A stretch of 64,000 bases of DNA from Chryseobacterium arachidis (GTDB lineage: Bacteria > Bacteroidota > Bacteroidia > Flavobacteriales > Weeksellaceae), in assembly GCF_900129245.1 (NCBI RefSeq), contig NZ_FQUT01000003.1, forward strand, positions 372,001-436,000. Reading direction: 5' to 3'. Both the position numbers and the translations under genes were made by a program. Shown one piece after another: positions 17,418-26,800 of this stretch. The notes under the pieces were generated by a model. The model did no database searches. It had not been told where the DNA came from and saw nothing but the letters and a program-made list of their open reading frames with translations. Within the stretch, counting starts at the first letter, position 1. Each line of letters starts with the position of its first letter.

Positions 17418-17466
17418 TACAATAGTTTCGGCGAGCCAAAGGCTCGCCGAAACTATTGTATTTTTT
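17418..17466 (+). terminator. strong hairpin with T run
   Basis: A perfect 20-base inverted repeat (17418-17437 and 17441-17460, AAA loop, GC-rich core GGCGAGCC) is followed by TTTTTT. It ends the plus-strand transcript from the NmrA-like gene, just after the repeat element. The gap 17195-17529 holds nothing else. Confidence 0.75.
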
Positions 17467-17529
17467 ATTATATTGTTGATAGGGTTTTACCCTATCCTTT
17501 AGTAAGTCGTCCCTTTGGGACTCCCGATT

Positions 17530-18807
17530 TTATTTCTTTAGAATTTCTTTTAATACTTTTAATTTTCCATCGATGGGCTGGTCGATTTTCAGACCTAAAA
17601 TTTCTGCAATCAGAGGATATACATTAATATTCTGGAATTCATCAATTTCAAGATTATTTTTAAATTCCGGTCCCCAGGCAAAAAAAGTAGCTTTCATTTC
17701 AGGAACTTCTTTCGGATTGTAACCGTGCTTCCCAACAGACGTTTTCTTTCCTTTTTCCAAGAAAATCTTTGGAGCTTTTGGAATTAACAAAATCTGCCCG
17801 ATCCTGTTATACTTATCATCTTTTGTTGCAAAGTGAAGATATTTTGGCAATTTTTTATCTAAATATACTTCATAGTCCTCCGTTTTATTTGCTTTTAATT
17901 CTTTGTAAGTGCTTTTTACCTCTGCAGGATTTTTAACGTAAATCCTTAACAAGGTCTGAGAATTATAGTAATCAAATTTATCTTTATTAAAAAGCATAGC
18001 AGGAATTTCAAGAGGATTTCCGCCATCCACTTTTATCATTCCGTGATCGGAGACGAAAACAAAATTTACATTTTTCAATCCTAAAGCATTTACTTTCTGT
18101 ACCAATTCACCGATTGCATTATCCACCAAATGAACCGCAGTTTCTGTTTCTTGGGTATCCGGGCCGAAATGATGTCCGCTTCCATCTACCTCAGGAAAAT
18201 ATAATGAAATAAAATGTGGTCTTTTATCCACAGGCAATTTCAGCCAGTTCACCACTTTTTCCACTTTTTCAGATGGCGTGAATTTTTCGTGATAAGGATA
18301 ATAATACGTCGGTCTTTTTCCTCCCGCTTCACTTGCTGAGCCTACCCACATGAGAGAAGCAGAAACCATTCCCTGCTTTTCAGCCAATGCCCAAAGCGGA
18401 GTTCCGCCGTACCAGCTTCCGTCTTCCGCATTTTGCTTATTGCTCATGGCATAGGATTGCTTTCTTTTATAATCGTAAAAAAAATTGTCAATCAAACCAT
18501 GATGAGAAGGATATAAACCTGTCATTAAAGTCCAGTGATTCGGAAACGTAATACTTGGATAACTTGGAATCATTGCTTTTGCCTGCACTCCTCCATTTGA
18601 AAGCTTCAAAAGATTTTCTGCATTATATTTTTTAGCATAATCATAGCGGAAGCCGTCTGTAGAAATCATAATCACATAAGGTTTTGTCTGGGCTTCAACA
18701 CTATTATGTCTGTCCGGAATAACTACCTGAGCCGTATCTGCATTTTCTTTCTGAGCAAAAACTGTCAATGACAATATCAACAGTAAGAATTGTAATCCTC
18801 GCTTCAT
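17530..18807 (-). CDS. exported nucleotide pyrophosphatase/phosphodiesterase (alkaline phosphatase superfamily)
   Basis: This 425-residue protein has a signal peptide (MKRGLQFLLLILSLTVFAQ). It also has the two-metal phosphodiesterase motifs of ecto-nucleotide pyrophosphatases: ISTDGFRYDY (metal Asp), PSITFPNHW with the nucleophile Thr, TGLYPSHHG, EVDGSGHHFGP and VSDHGM with metal ligands. It should hydrolyse nucleotide phosphodiester or pyrophosphate bonds in the periplasm or at the surface. It has its own promoter, with TTG and TAACTTTG separated by 18 bases. Confidence 0.93.
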   Translation of the reverse strand: MKRGLQFLLLILSLTVFAQKENADTAQVVIPDRHNSVEAQTKPYVIMISTDGFRYDYAKKYNAENLLKLSNGGVQAKAMIPSYPSITFPNHWTLMTGLYPSHHGLIDNFFYDYKRKQSYAMSNKQNAEDGSWYGGTPLWALAEKQGMVSASLMWVGSASEAGGKRPTYYYPYHEKFTPSEKVEKVVNWLKLPVDKRPHFISLYFPEVDGSGHHFGPDTQETETAVHLVDNAIGELVQKVNALGLKNVNFVFVSDHGMIKVDGGNPLEIPAMLFNKDKFDYYNSQTLLRIYVKNPAEVKSTYKELKANKTEDYEVYLDKKLPKYLHFATKDDKYNRIGQILLIPKAPKIFLEKGKKTSVGKHGYNPKEVPEMKATFFAWGPEFKNNLEIDEFQNINVYPLIAEILGLKIDQPIDGKLKVLKEILKK

Positions 18808-18822
18808 TATTTAAATTTTCTG

Positions 18823-18851
18823 CAAAGTTACTTCCCGCAGGTCTCACACAA
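18823..18851 (-). promoter_or_regulatory. promoter of the phosphodiesterase gene
   Basis: On the minus strand TTG (18849-18851), an 18-base spacer and TAACTTTG (18823-18830) fit TTG-N17-23-TAnnTTTG. The start codon is 15 bases further on. Confidence 0.7.
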
Positions 18852-18940
18852 AAGTTTCGCGAGTTAAAAAAACATTAAAAACATTTTTTAGAATTAATGT
18901 ACATAGAAGAATATTTATATTTGATTTAAAACAAAAAATA

Positions 18941-19123
18941 ATGGAATTCTTCTTTGACATTTTAGGAAATTTTGTTCGTTGGATTGTTATTTATCGATGT
19001 GATACAAAGCAAATGAACAAAATATATACTACTAACCCAAAATCCGAGGGATTAAAAAACTCTTTGGCAGGGATTTTATTATTGGTTTTAATCGTAATTA
19101 CAGGAGTCGCTTTATTTCAATAA
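18941..19123 (+). CDS. small membrane protein (60 aa)
   Basis: This 60-residue protein has a hydrophobic N-terminus (MEFFFDILGNFVRWIVIY) and a C-terminal transmembrane helix (GILLLVLIVITGVALF). The middle is polar. A perfect -7 element TATATTTG at 18916-18923 lies 17 bases before the ATG, which supports a real gene despite its size. No family is recognised. It lies alone between two minus-strand genes. Confidence 0.65.
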   Translation: MEFFFDILGNFVRWIVIYRCDTKQMNKIYTTNPKSEGLKNSLAGILLLVLIVITGVALFQ

Positions 19124-19148
19124 AAAAGCCACTTTTCAGTGGCCTTTC
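19122..19148 (-). terminator. terminator of the DOMON-like/ankyrin/YceI operon
   Basis: GCCACT (19128-19133) and AGTGGC (19138-19143) form a stem; on the minus strand a T run follows (A tract at 19122-19127). It lies right beyond the stop of the last operon gene. Confidence 0.75.
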
Positions 19149-19150
19149 AT

Positions 19151-19939
19151 TTATTCTTTAATTAATTGTTCAAAAGAGGTTGATCCGTCTTTCAAGGTAA
19201 TTTCCAGATAATAATTTCCGGATTTCAACTCAGAAATACTGATGTCTTTTCCTTCACCAACTATCGATTTTACTTTTCTTCCTGTAGATTCGTAAATATC
19301 GACAGATTTTATTTTATCTGCATTTTTAAAACTAATAGATTCTTTTGCAGGATTAGGATAAAGAACTACTTTTTTACTTTCTGCTGCAACATCATTTGTT
19401 GCTAATACTGTAGAAAAGGTTCCATTTGTAACAGCAGTATTTGCAGCTCCTCCATGGGGTGCTATTGATAAACCTGCAGAACTTGTAATAACACATTTCG
19501 TGGTAATACTACTTGCTGTAGCATAATTAAACTGATAATCATTGGCTCCATCTGCCGTCGTTAAATTACGTTCATAAGACATTGAAACTGTTCCTCCAGA
19601 TATTGAAGGTGCATTTATTACTGTCCAATCCTGGGTATCTGAATTATAAACTCCAATGCCACCAAGATTCCTGTCAGTAAATCCAGCATCACTAAATGTT
19701 AAAGCATCGGTAGGCGCTCCGGACATACCTGCATTTGCTGCACTTCTAAAAGTAAATCCAAACCATCTGTCGGAAGGCCCTGTTAAATCCAATCTCACTT
19801 TGTTTGTGGTATTATTCAAGGTAATATTAGCCGTTACCGATCTTGTACCCACTGTACATGTCATCACTCCTGTAGATTTCAGTTGAGAAGTCCCCCAAAA
19901 TCCTACAATTAATAGTAAAGAAGATAATATTTGTTTCAT
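19151..19939 (-). CDS. DOMON-like exported protein with T9SS type A sorting domain
   Basis: This 262-residue exported protein has a signal peptide followed by a domain of about 170 residues. That domain contains RWFGFTFRSAANAGM and ALTFSDAGF, resembling DOMON domains, which bind heme or sugars. The C-terminal 75 residues (VLYPNPAKESISF, VDIYESTGRKVK, LKSGNYYLEI) are a typical type A sorting domain, so it is secreted through T9SS and attached to the surface. It is the last gene of an operon with a cytochrome c, so a redox or heme role is possible. The DOMON call is by pattern only. Confidence 0.8.
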   Translation of the reverse strand: MKQILSSLLLIVGFWGTSQLKSTGVMTCTVGTRSVTANITLNNTTNKVRLDLTGPSDRWFGFTFRSAANAGMSGAPTDALTFSDAGFTDRNLGGIGVYNSDTQDWTVINAPSISGGTVSMSYERNLTTADGANDYQFNYATASSITTKCVITSSAGLSIAPHGGAANTAVTNGTFSTVLATNDVAAESKKVVLYPNPAKESISFKNADKIKSVDIYESTGRKVKSIVGEGKDISISELKSGNYYLEITLKDGSTSFEQLIKE

Positions 19940-19941
19940 AA

Positions 19942-20469
19942 TTAATTTTTTAATAAGTTAATAATTTCCTGATTTTTAGAGAAGATAGCATATTCAAATG
20001 CTGTTTTTCCTTGTTTATCTGCTAAGTTTTTATTTGCTTTATTTTCCAATAATATTTTCACCAAATCTTTGTCCTGAAGCTGTACTGCATAAATTAAAGG
20101 AGTTACCCCATTACTGTCCGCAAGATTAGCGTTGGCGCCATTTGCCAATAATTTCTGAGTGAGTTCTTTGTTATTTTTAAAAACCGAAGCTGTAAGTGCA
20201 GAGCCTTGAGCACTCCCAGAATTAATATCTTTTACATTTTTCATTAAAAATTCTGCAACAGCTATATTTCCTCTGTAGCAAGCTAAGATTAAAGGAGAGA
20301 AGCCCCCTTCATTGGTCTGATTGATAATATCTGGGTTCTGTTTCATCAGTTCTTTTACTTCTTCTACAGATCCGCTTCTTGCAACATCAAAAATAGATTT
20401 TGCTTTTTCCTGAGCCGATAAGAATGAAAAACTCAGTAAAATCCCCATCAATAAAATTAATTTTCTCAT
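19942..20469 (-). CDS. exported ankyrin-repeat protein
   Basis: This 175-residue protein has a signal peptide (MRKLILLMGILLSFSFLSAQ) and about four ankyrin repeats with the usual GxTPLxxA and LLxxGAxxN words (GFSPLILACYRGN, LLANGANANLADSNG, GVTPLIYAVQ). It is probably a periplasmic protein-binding module. Its start overlaps the stop of the YceI gene by four bases, and the DOMON-like gene follows 2 bases later, so translation is coupled. The binding partner is unknown. Confidence 0.85.
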   Translation of the reverse strand: MRKLILLMGILLSFSFLSAQEKAKSIFDVARSGSVEEVKELMKQNPDIINQTNEGGFSPLILACYRGNIAVAEFLMKNVKDINSGSAQGSALTASVFKNNKELTQKLLANGANANLADSNGVTPLIYAVQLQDKDLVKILLENKANKNLADKQGKTAFEYAIFSKNQEIINLLKN

Positions 20470-21011
20470 TGTTTTGAAAGGATATAATTATATTGAACAT
20501 TTACATTTTCAGCAATCTTTTTGGACACCATTTTCGGAATTGTCACCTTATGATCTGCAGTTTTTGCAACAAATCCGCCCGACATATAAATCTTCCCGTC
20601 TTTGGCATAAACGGTAGCCGTAGAATTGTATGCTTTATCTACTCCGTGAAAATTTAAAGTTCCCTGAACTGTATATTTCTGTGGCGATGCAGATAATTTA
20701 GATTTATCAAAATTCAAGATCTTTCCGGTAAAAGTTGCTTTCGGATATTTTGCAGTTTCGGCATAGCTTTCGTTGAAATGTTCTTCCATTAATTTAGTTT
20801 TGAAATGAAAGTTTTTAACAGCTGAAACAGAGGCAAAATCTCCATTATCCGAATTAATAACAGCAATGTTGTTGTCATCCTGGGCAAAAACATCTTCAAA
20901 TAAAGGCACAGATGCCTCAAACGTTACTTTACCTGTTTTAGTCGTATATTTCTGAGCAAAAACAAGATTGGTAAAAAGCAACGAAGCGGTAAGTAATACT
21001 AGCTTTTTCAT
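20466..21011 (-). CDS. YceI-family periplasmic protein
   Basis: This 181-residue protein has a signal peptide (MKKLVLLTASLLFTNLVFAQ) and the YceI lipocalin-like fold, with SAVKNFHFKTKLMEEHFNESYAETAKYPKATFTGKI as the family core in broken pieces. YceI proteins bind long isoprenoid or amide lipids in a beta-barrel pocket. It sits in the middle of a five-gene operon with a cytochrome c and a DUF5777 barrel. The gene overlaps the next one by four bases. Confidence 0.88.
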   Translation of the reverse strand: MKKLVLLTASLLFTNLVFAQKYTTKTGKVTFEASVPLFEDVFAQDDNNIAVINSDNGDFASVSAVKNFHFKTKLMEEHFNESYAETAKYPKATFTGKILNFDKSKLSASPQKYTVQGTLNFHGVDKAYNSTATVYAKDGKIYMSGGFVAKTADHKVTIPKMVSKKIAENVNVQYNYILSKQ

Positions 21012-21018
21012 ATTAATT

Positions 21019-21357
21019 TTAGTTTTCCAGAAGCCCGTCGGCTTTCCATTTTGTGATGATGTTAATTTGTGTCGGCGATAAGCTTCCTCCCTGTGGCATT
21101 TTCAGAGGATCTCCTGTCGGTCTGCTTATTCTGTTGATAATATTGTCAATATTATTTTTCACCTGGCCGTAATCCGTAAGCGCTTGTGACCCGGGAGAAT
21201 GGCAGCTGATGCAGTTGGCATCGATAATAGGCTTTACATCTTTATTGAAAGTCACCTGCTCTGCGACCGGAGTTTTATCTGAAATTTCTTCATACGTTCT
21301 GCTTTCACAGGCAATTAGTAAAACCGCCGATGAAATGATATACATATACTTTTTCAT
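21019..21357 (-). CDS. single-heme cytochrome c lipoprotein
   Basis: This 112-residue lipoprotein has a lipobox ending SAVLLIAC and one c-type heme site, CISCHSPG near residue 49. A later KMPQGG may provide the methionine ligand. It should carry electrons in the periplasm or at the outer membrane. It is preceded by the DUF5777 gene with a 2-base gap and followed by YceI. Its role in this operon may be electron delivery to or from the other exported members. Confidence 0.88.
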   Translation of the reverse strand: MKKYMYIISSAVLLIACESRTYEEISDKTPVAEQVTFNKDVKPIIDANCISCHSPGSQALTDYGQVKNNIDNIINRISRPTGDPLKMPQGGSLSPTQINIITKWKADGLLEN

Positions 21358-21359
21358 AA

Positions 21360-22205
21360 TTAAAAGACTCTATAAAGATTAAACCCAAAGAAAATCTGCC
21401 CTTTTTCCCATTTTCCGGCTGCATTGGTGAGATAACCGATGTCCGAATTAAGCTGAGAATTGGTGAATAAAAGCTGGAACACGTGTCCCCCGGTTTCTAT
21501 ATCCATTCCCAGAGAGAGCGGATTTTTGTAGAAACTGTGACTGTCGAAATTCACAAAGTATTCCGCATTGATCGAAATTCTTTTTGAAATTTTATATCTT
21601 CCGCCTAATCCTGCCAGAAACTGATTTTTATCCTCGATTAAAGGCTCATAAAGATTTTTGTGGACATAAGAGGGAGTCAGCTGTAAAGAAAAGCCATCGC
21701 TGAATCTTCTCGAAATCAATGCCTGAGTGAGGTACGAAAGTCTGTCTCCAAACTGAAGATGCGGATAATTGTCTTTGCTGAGGTCCGTATTTACCGCCAT
21801 CACATTGTATCCCACAATATCAACCGGAAATTTTTCGTTTTGCTTTACAAGCTTGTACTTTACCCCACCTTCGAAAGTTTTGAGATTGGTCTCCCTGGAA
21901 AGACTGACGGAAATATTGTCTGTGACCCCATAGATAACCCCTAATTTGGTTGAAGCATCATCCAGTCCGAAAAAATCTTTGAATCCTTTGCTTACATCCC
22001 CAAAGCGGTGAGCTACGACAACATACCATTCATTCTTCGCAGATAGTTTTGTAGACTGTCCTGTGACGATCTGCAATGCTTTAAAAGCAGGCGGCGAGAT
22101 TTCGGTATTTTTTGTTTGAATGGTGTCAATATCCTTCAACAGATCTTCCTGTGAATAGGCAAAACCTGAAGCTAACATCGACAAAAATAAGAGAGTTTTT
22201 GTCAT
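21360..22205 (-). CDS. DUF5777-family outer-membrane beta-barrel protein
   Basis: This protein of about 281 residues has a signal peptide (MTKTLLFLSMLASGFAYS) and alternating beta-strand sequence ending in FGFNLYRVF, a typical outer-membrane barrel terminus with a final Phe. The sequence (VVVAHRFGDVSKGFKDFFGLD) matches what I recall as DUF5777. It begins the operon; an ATG six bases upstream (22211) is an alternative start. A -7 element and a CRP-like site lie just upstream, so expression probably depends on the adjacent regulator. Confidence 0.8.
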   Translation of the reverse strand: MTKTLLFLSMLASGFAYSQEDLLKDIDTIQTKNTEISPPAFKALQIVTGQSTKLSAKNEWYVVVAHRFGDVSKGFKDFFGLDDASTKLGVIYGVTDNISVSLSRETNLKTFEGGVKYKLVKQNEKFPVDIVGYNVMAVNTDLSKDNYPHLQFGDRLSYLTQALISRRFSDGFSLQLTPSYVHKNLYEPLIEDKNQFLAGLGGRYKISKRISINAEYFVNFDSHSFYKNPLSLGMDIETGGHVFQLLFTNSQLNSDIGYLTNAAGKWEKGQIFFGFNLYRVF

Positions 22206-22229
22206 ACACATTTATTTAAATTAGTATGG

Positions 22230-22237
22230 CAAACTTA
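22230..22237 (-). promoter_or_regulatory. -7 element of the DUF5777 operon, without a -33 element
   Basis: On the minus strand this reads TAAGTTTG, a perfect TAnnTTTG. No TTG is present at the normal distance, which fits a promoter that needs an activator. Confidence 0.6.
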
Positions 22238-22259
22238 TAGAGTTAAAACTTCAAAATTG

Positions 22260-22275
22260 TGTGATAAAAGTCACC
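22260..22275. promoter_or_regulatory. CRP-type operator TGTGA-N6-TCACC
   Basis: TGTGATAAAAGTCACC is an almost perfect CRP palindrome (consensus TGTGA-N6-TCACA). Its centre is about 41 bases upstream of the start of transcription predicted from the -7 element at 22230-22237, the class II activator position. The adjacent regulator has the CRP-type recognition helix pattern RExxxR (SREVISR). Confidence 0.7.
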
Positions 22276-22332
22276 GGACAGATTGTTTTTATCAATTATA
22301 TTGTTAAATTAATTAAATATTATTTATTAGTC

Positions 22333-22977
22333 TTATCTAACATTTTCATTTACAGGCATTTTTATCCCCTCTTTTGTCTGAATAATTTCGCCTTCGTTTT
22401 CAACTTTTTTCAAAACACGACTTATCACTTCCCTTGAAGTTCCCAGACTGTTGGCAATTTCCCGGTGGGTAAGCTTAATCGGATTATTGCCGCGTATTGT
22501 GATCTGCTGTTTGATATAGTTCAAAACTCTTTTGTCGAGCCGATGGAAAACAGCATCATTTACCATATTCATGACATCTAAGAATCTTTTATCATATTCG
22601 TAGTAAAAAAGCCTGTTGATTTCAGGAAACCTGATCAGCCATTCATGGACAACGGAAATGGGTACAAGCAACACATCGGAATCTTCTTCGGCTACCGCAT
22701 AAATTCTGCTGGTACAATCTGTAAAAATTGACGAAAATGTCATCAGACAGCTGTCGTTCTCCCTGATATAATAATAGATGAGTTCCCGCCCATCATTCAG
22801 CGTGAAAACCCTTATAGAACCTTTGATAAGAAACGGAACAAATTTGTTCTTCTGCCCCTCTCTTACAATTTCAGTTTTTGCTTTTATTTTGCTGGCAACA
22901 GCATGCTGATGAAACTCAATTAAAAATTCTTCACCCAAAAAACCGAATTTATTATTAATAAATGGATCATTTATCAT
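22333..22977 (-). CDS. Crp/Fnr-family regulator with CRP-type recognition helix
   Basis: This 214-residue protein has an N-terminal effector-binding beta roll, a long dimerisation helix, and a C-terminal winged helix with LTHREIANSLGTSREVISRVLKK. The positions equivalent to Arg180, Glu181 and Arg185 of E. coli CRP read R, E and R, so it should recognise TGTGA half-sites. No N-terminal cysteine cluster is seen, so it is not a classical Fnr. A TATATTTG -7 element lies on the minus strand at 23001-23008. It is just upstream of the DUF5777 operon, whose promoter has a matching site. Confidence 0.88.
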   Translation of the reverse strand: MINDPFINNKFGFLGEEFLIEFHQHAVASKIKAKTEIVREGQKNKFVPFLIKGSIRVFTLNDGRELIYYYIRENDSCLMTFSSIFTDCTSRIYAVAEEDSDVLLVPISVVHEWLIRFPEINRLFYYEYDKRFLDVMNMVNDAVFHRLDKRVLNYIKQQITIRGNNPIKLTHREIANSLGTSREVISRVLKKVENEGEIIQTKEGIKMPVNENVR

Positions 22978-23364
22978 ATCTGTTGTATCATTTTCAACAA
23001 CAAATATATAAAATTAGAGAATCCGTATGACAGATTTTTTATCTATTAATATTATTTAATGATAAAGAAAAAATAATAAGCATTTTGCAACGGAAATATC
23101 GTTTTAGCAATAAACTTGTTTAAATTTTTGACATAACCACATGTCACATTAGTTTGTAGTTTAAGCCGTGAAAAAATAAAGATCACATAAGAGAAAATCG
23201 AAAATTTCAAAACTAATGTGTTCTAATAGGCAGGTTAACAGTCATTTTAAAATCTTATGTGACTGATGCAATTAAATTAAAAAATAGTTTAAACAGACTT
23301 AATATATATTTTATAGCATAATTAAATTATAGAAAAGTATTATTTCGAAATTTTCCTGCAATAA
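22978..23364. other. gene-free region with four CACAT/ATGTG words in interleaved inverted repeats
   Basis: No protein gene is seen. Two inverted repeats are interleaved: CACATTAGTTTG (23145-23156) with CAAAACTAATGTG (23208-23220), and TCACATAAG (23183-23191) with CTTATGTGA (23254-23262). A TTG-N18-TTAGTTTG sequence (23128-23156) resembles a plus-strand promoter with one mismatch. This could be a cluster of regulator half-sites or a small structured RNA. Confidence 0.45.
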
Positions 23365-23392
23365 AAAATGCCCCAGTAAAACTGAGGCATTC
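23365..23392 (-). terminator. terminator of the rpoBC-DUF3467 operon
   Basis: The stem AATGCCCCAGT/ACTGAGGCATT (one G-T pair) is followed on the minus strand by a run of T (A tract at 23363-23368). Confidence 0.8.
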
Positions 23393-23414
23393 TTATGTAT
23401 GATTAAGAAAAATC

Positions 23415-23720
23415 TTAAGCTTGTACGTTGTTTCCACCTAATACGAAAGGCTCAACTTCTTTGATTTCTCCGAATTGCTGCTCGTAGTTAGCAATGTTTT
23501 GTTGAAGAGCAGTAAGTACTCTCTTAGCGTGAAGTGGAGCAAGAATGATTCTTGATCTTACTTTAGCCTGTTGTACACCTGGCATTAACTGGATGAAATC
23601 TACTACGAATTCTGATGGAGAGTGGTTTACCAAAGCAAGGTTAGCATAAACTCCTGCAGCTACCATTTCATTTAATTCGATGTTGATGTTTCCGTCTTGT
23701 GGATTCTGATTGTTGTCCAT
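23415..23720 (-). CDS. DUF3467 domain protein
   Basis: This is a 101-residue soluble protein with the family core GVYANLALVNHSPSEFVVDFIQLMPG. It follows rpoC by 86 bases in the same direction, an arrangement I recall as conserved in Bacteroidota. The function is unknown; co-occurrence with rpoC suggests a role linked to transcription. A terminator follows immediately. Confidence 0.88.
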   Translation of the reverse strand: MDNNQNPQDGNINIELNEMVAAGVYANLALVNHSPSEFVVDFIQLMPGVQQAKVRSRIILAPLHAKRVLTALQQNIANYEQQFGEIKEVEPFVLGGNNVQA

Positions 23721-23806
23721 TGTTATAAAATATTTTTTTATTCGAAATTTTGAGGTTGTGAAAATATAAAAATAATTTCAAACCTCAAATTTCCGAATCA
23801 TTAATT

Positions 23807-26800
23807 TTAGTTAAGATCTTCGAATTCTTTCTTAGAACCTACGATCACGTTTTGGTATTCTTTAAGACCTGTACCTGCAGGGATTCTGTGTCCTACAATT
23901 ACATTTTCTTTAAGACCGTTCAGATCATCTACTTTACCAGCTACCGCCGCTTCGTTTAGAACCTTAGTTGTTTCCTGGAATGATGCAGCAGACATGAATG
24001 ACTTAGTCTGAAGAGCTGCTCTTGTAATACCTTGTAATACAGGCGTTGCTGTAGCCGGTAAAGCTTCTCTTACTTCAACTAAAGCCTGATCTTCACGCTT
24101 CAATTTAGAATTTTCGTCTCTTAGTTCTCTTGCAGTAATCATCTGACCTGGCTGGAATACTTTAGAATCACCAGCATCAACAACTACTTTAAGACCGAAT
24201 ACTCTGTTGTTTTCTTCTAAGAAGTCATACTTGTGCTCAAGAGCTCCTTCAAGGAATTGAGTATCACCTCCGTCAACGATAGATACTTTTGTCATCATCT
24301 GTCTTACGATGATTTCGAAGTGTTTGTCGTCGATCTTCACCCCTTGTAGACGGTAAACTTCCTGAATCTCGTTTACCAAGTATTCCTGAACCGCCGTTGG
24401 ACCTTTGATTCTTAAGATATCGTCTGGAGTAATTGAACCGTCAGAAAGTGGCGAACCAGCTCTTACGAAGTCATTCTCCTGTACCAAGATCTGGTTTGAT
24501 AATTTAACTAAATAAATTTTTCTTTCACCAGTTTTAGCTTCAACGATCAATTCTCTGTTACCTCTCTTGATTTTTCCGTAAGAAACTACCCCATCGATTT
24601 CTGTAACAACCGCCGGGTTTGAAGGGTTTCTTGCTTCGAATAATTCGGTAACTCTCGGAAGACCTCCGGTGATATCCCCTGCTTTTGCAGATTTTCTTGG
24701 GATCTTAATTAAAACTTTACCCGCTTTAATTTTTTCACCATCGTTTACCATTAAGTGGGCTCCTACCGGTAAGTTGTAAGCTTTCTGCTCAACACCTTTA
24801 GAATCCACCACTTTCAAGGTAGGTACGGCTTTCTTATTTCTAGATTCAGAGATTACTTTCTCTTCAAATCCTGTTTGTTCGTCAATTTCAAGTTGGAATG
24901 AAATACCCTGGATGATATCCTCGTATTCTACCTTACCTGAAGTTTCTGCAATAATAACCGCGTTATACGGATCCCATCTACAGATTGTATCTCCTTTGCT
25001 TACTTTATCACCTGGTTTTACAGATAATATAGATCCGTAAGGTACGTTAGCTACCATTAATGGAGTTCTGGACTCATTATCAGCAACCAATCTGAATTCT
25101 GTTGAACGAGACACTACAACCTCAGCTGTATTACCGTTTTCATCTTCAGAAGTAATTGTTCTTACTTCATCCATTTCAACGATACCATCTCTTCTTGCAA
25201 CGATTGACGGGTTTTCTGATACGTTTCCTGCAGTACCCCCTTGGTGGAAAGTTCTCAACGTAAGCTGAGTTCCAGGTTCCCCAATTGACTGTGCTGCAAT
25301 TACACCTACCGCTTCACCCATGTGAATCATTTTACCTGTAGCCAAGTTTCTACCGTAGCATTTCGCACAGATACCTTTCTTAGCTTCACAAGTCAATGGT
25401 GAACGAACTTCAACAGCTTCTAATCCAGCTTCCTCAATTCTCTTAGCTAATGCCTCAGTAATCACCTGGTCAGCTTCAGCAATTAATTCATCTGTTTCAG
25501 GATCGTAAACATTATGTAAAGAAACTCTACCTAAGATTCTTTCAGAGATTTTTTCAACAATCTCGTCATTTTTCTTAAGTGCAGTAACTTCTGTACCTCT
25601 TAGCGTTCCACAGTCGTCTTCTGTAACGATAACGTCCTGTGCAACATCTACCAATCTTCTCGTTAAGTAACCAGCATCGGCAGTCTTAAGAGCGGTATCC
25701 GCAAGACCTTTACGGGCACCGTGGGTAGAGATAAAGTATTCTAGGATGGAAAGACCCTCCTTAAAGTTTGCAAGGATCGGGTTTTCAATGATCTCCGCAC
25801 CGGTGGAACCAGCTTTCTGCGGTTTCGCCATCAAACCTCTCATCCCTGATAACTGACGAATCTGTTCCTTAGAACCCCTCGCTCCAGAGTCAAGCATCAT
25901 GTATACAGAGTTGAAACCACCTTGGTCGGTTTTCATTCTGCTCATGATCATTTCAGTTAATCCAGCGTTGGTATTTGTCCAAACGTCGATTACCTGGTTA
26001 TAACGTTCTGTATCGGTAATTAGACCCATGTTATAGTTAGCTCTAATTTCGTCTACTGTTTCGATTGATTGTGCAATCATCTGTTTTTTCTCAACAGGAA
26101 CTACAATATCCCCTAATGAGAAAGAAAGACCTCCTTTGAATGCATTTGAATAACCTAAGTCTTTCATTGCATCCAGGAACTTCACTGTTGTAGGGAAATC
26201 CGTATCCGCAAGAATTCTACCGATAACGTTTCTTAATGATTTCTTGGTTAAAAGTTCATTAATATATCCCGACTGTTTAGGTACAATCTGGTTGAATAAA
26301 ATTCTACCTACAGAAGTTTCGATTAATCTTGTAACGATTTGTCCGTCTTCTTTAACAGGAAGTCTACATCTTACTTTAGCATTTAAAGATACTCTACCTT
26401 CAGCATAAGCGATTTCCGCTTCTTCAGGAGAATAGAATGCAAGACCTTCACCCAAAACTTTTCTGTCTTCTGTAGAGCTCAATTCTTTAGTCATGAAATA
26501 AAGACCAAGAACCATGTCCTGAGAAGGTACCGTAATCGGAGAACCGTTTGCAGGGTTCAAGATGTTTTGAGAACCTAACATCAATAACTGAGCTTCAAGG
26601 ATCGCTTCAGGACCTAACGGTAAATGTACCGCCATCTGGTCACCGTCGAAATCGGCGTTGAATGCTGTTGTTACCAACGGGTGCAGCTGGATTGCCTTAC
26701 CTTCGATCATCTTAGGTTGGAAAGCCTGGATACCCAGTCTGTGAAGCGTAGGTGCTCTGTTCAATAGAACAGGGTGACCTTTCATCACATTTTCTAGGAT

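Noticed and set aside
19942..20469. Ankyrin protein as a host-directed effector
   Set aside because: It has an ordinary signal peptide and sits in a conserved-looking envelope operon; nothing points to delivery into host cells.
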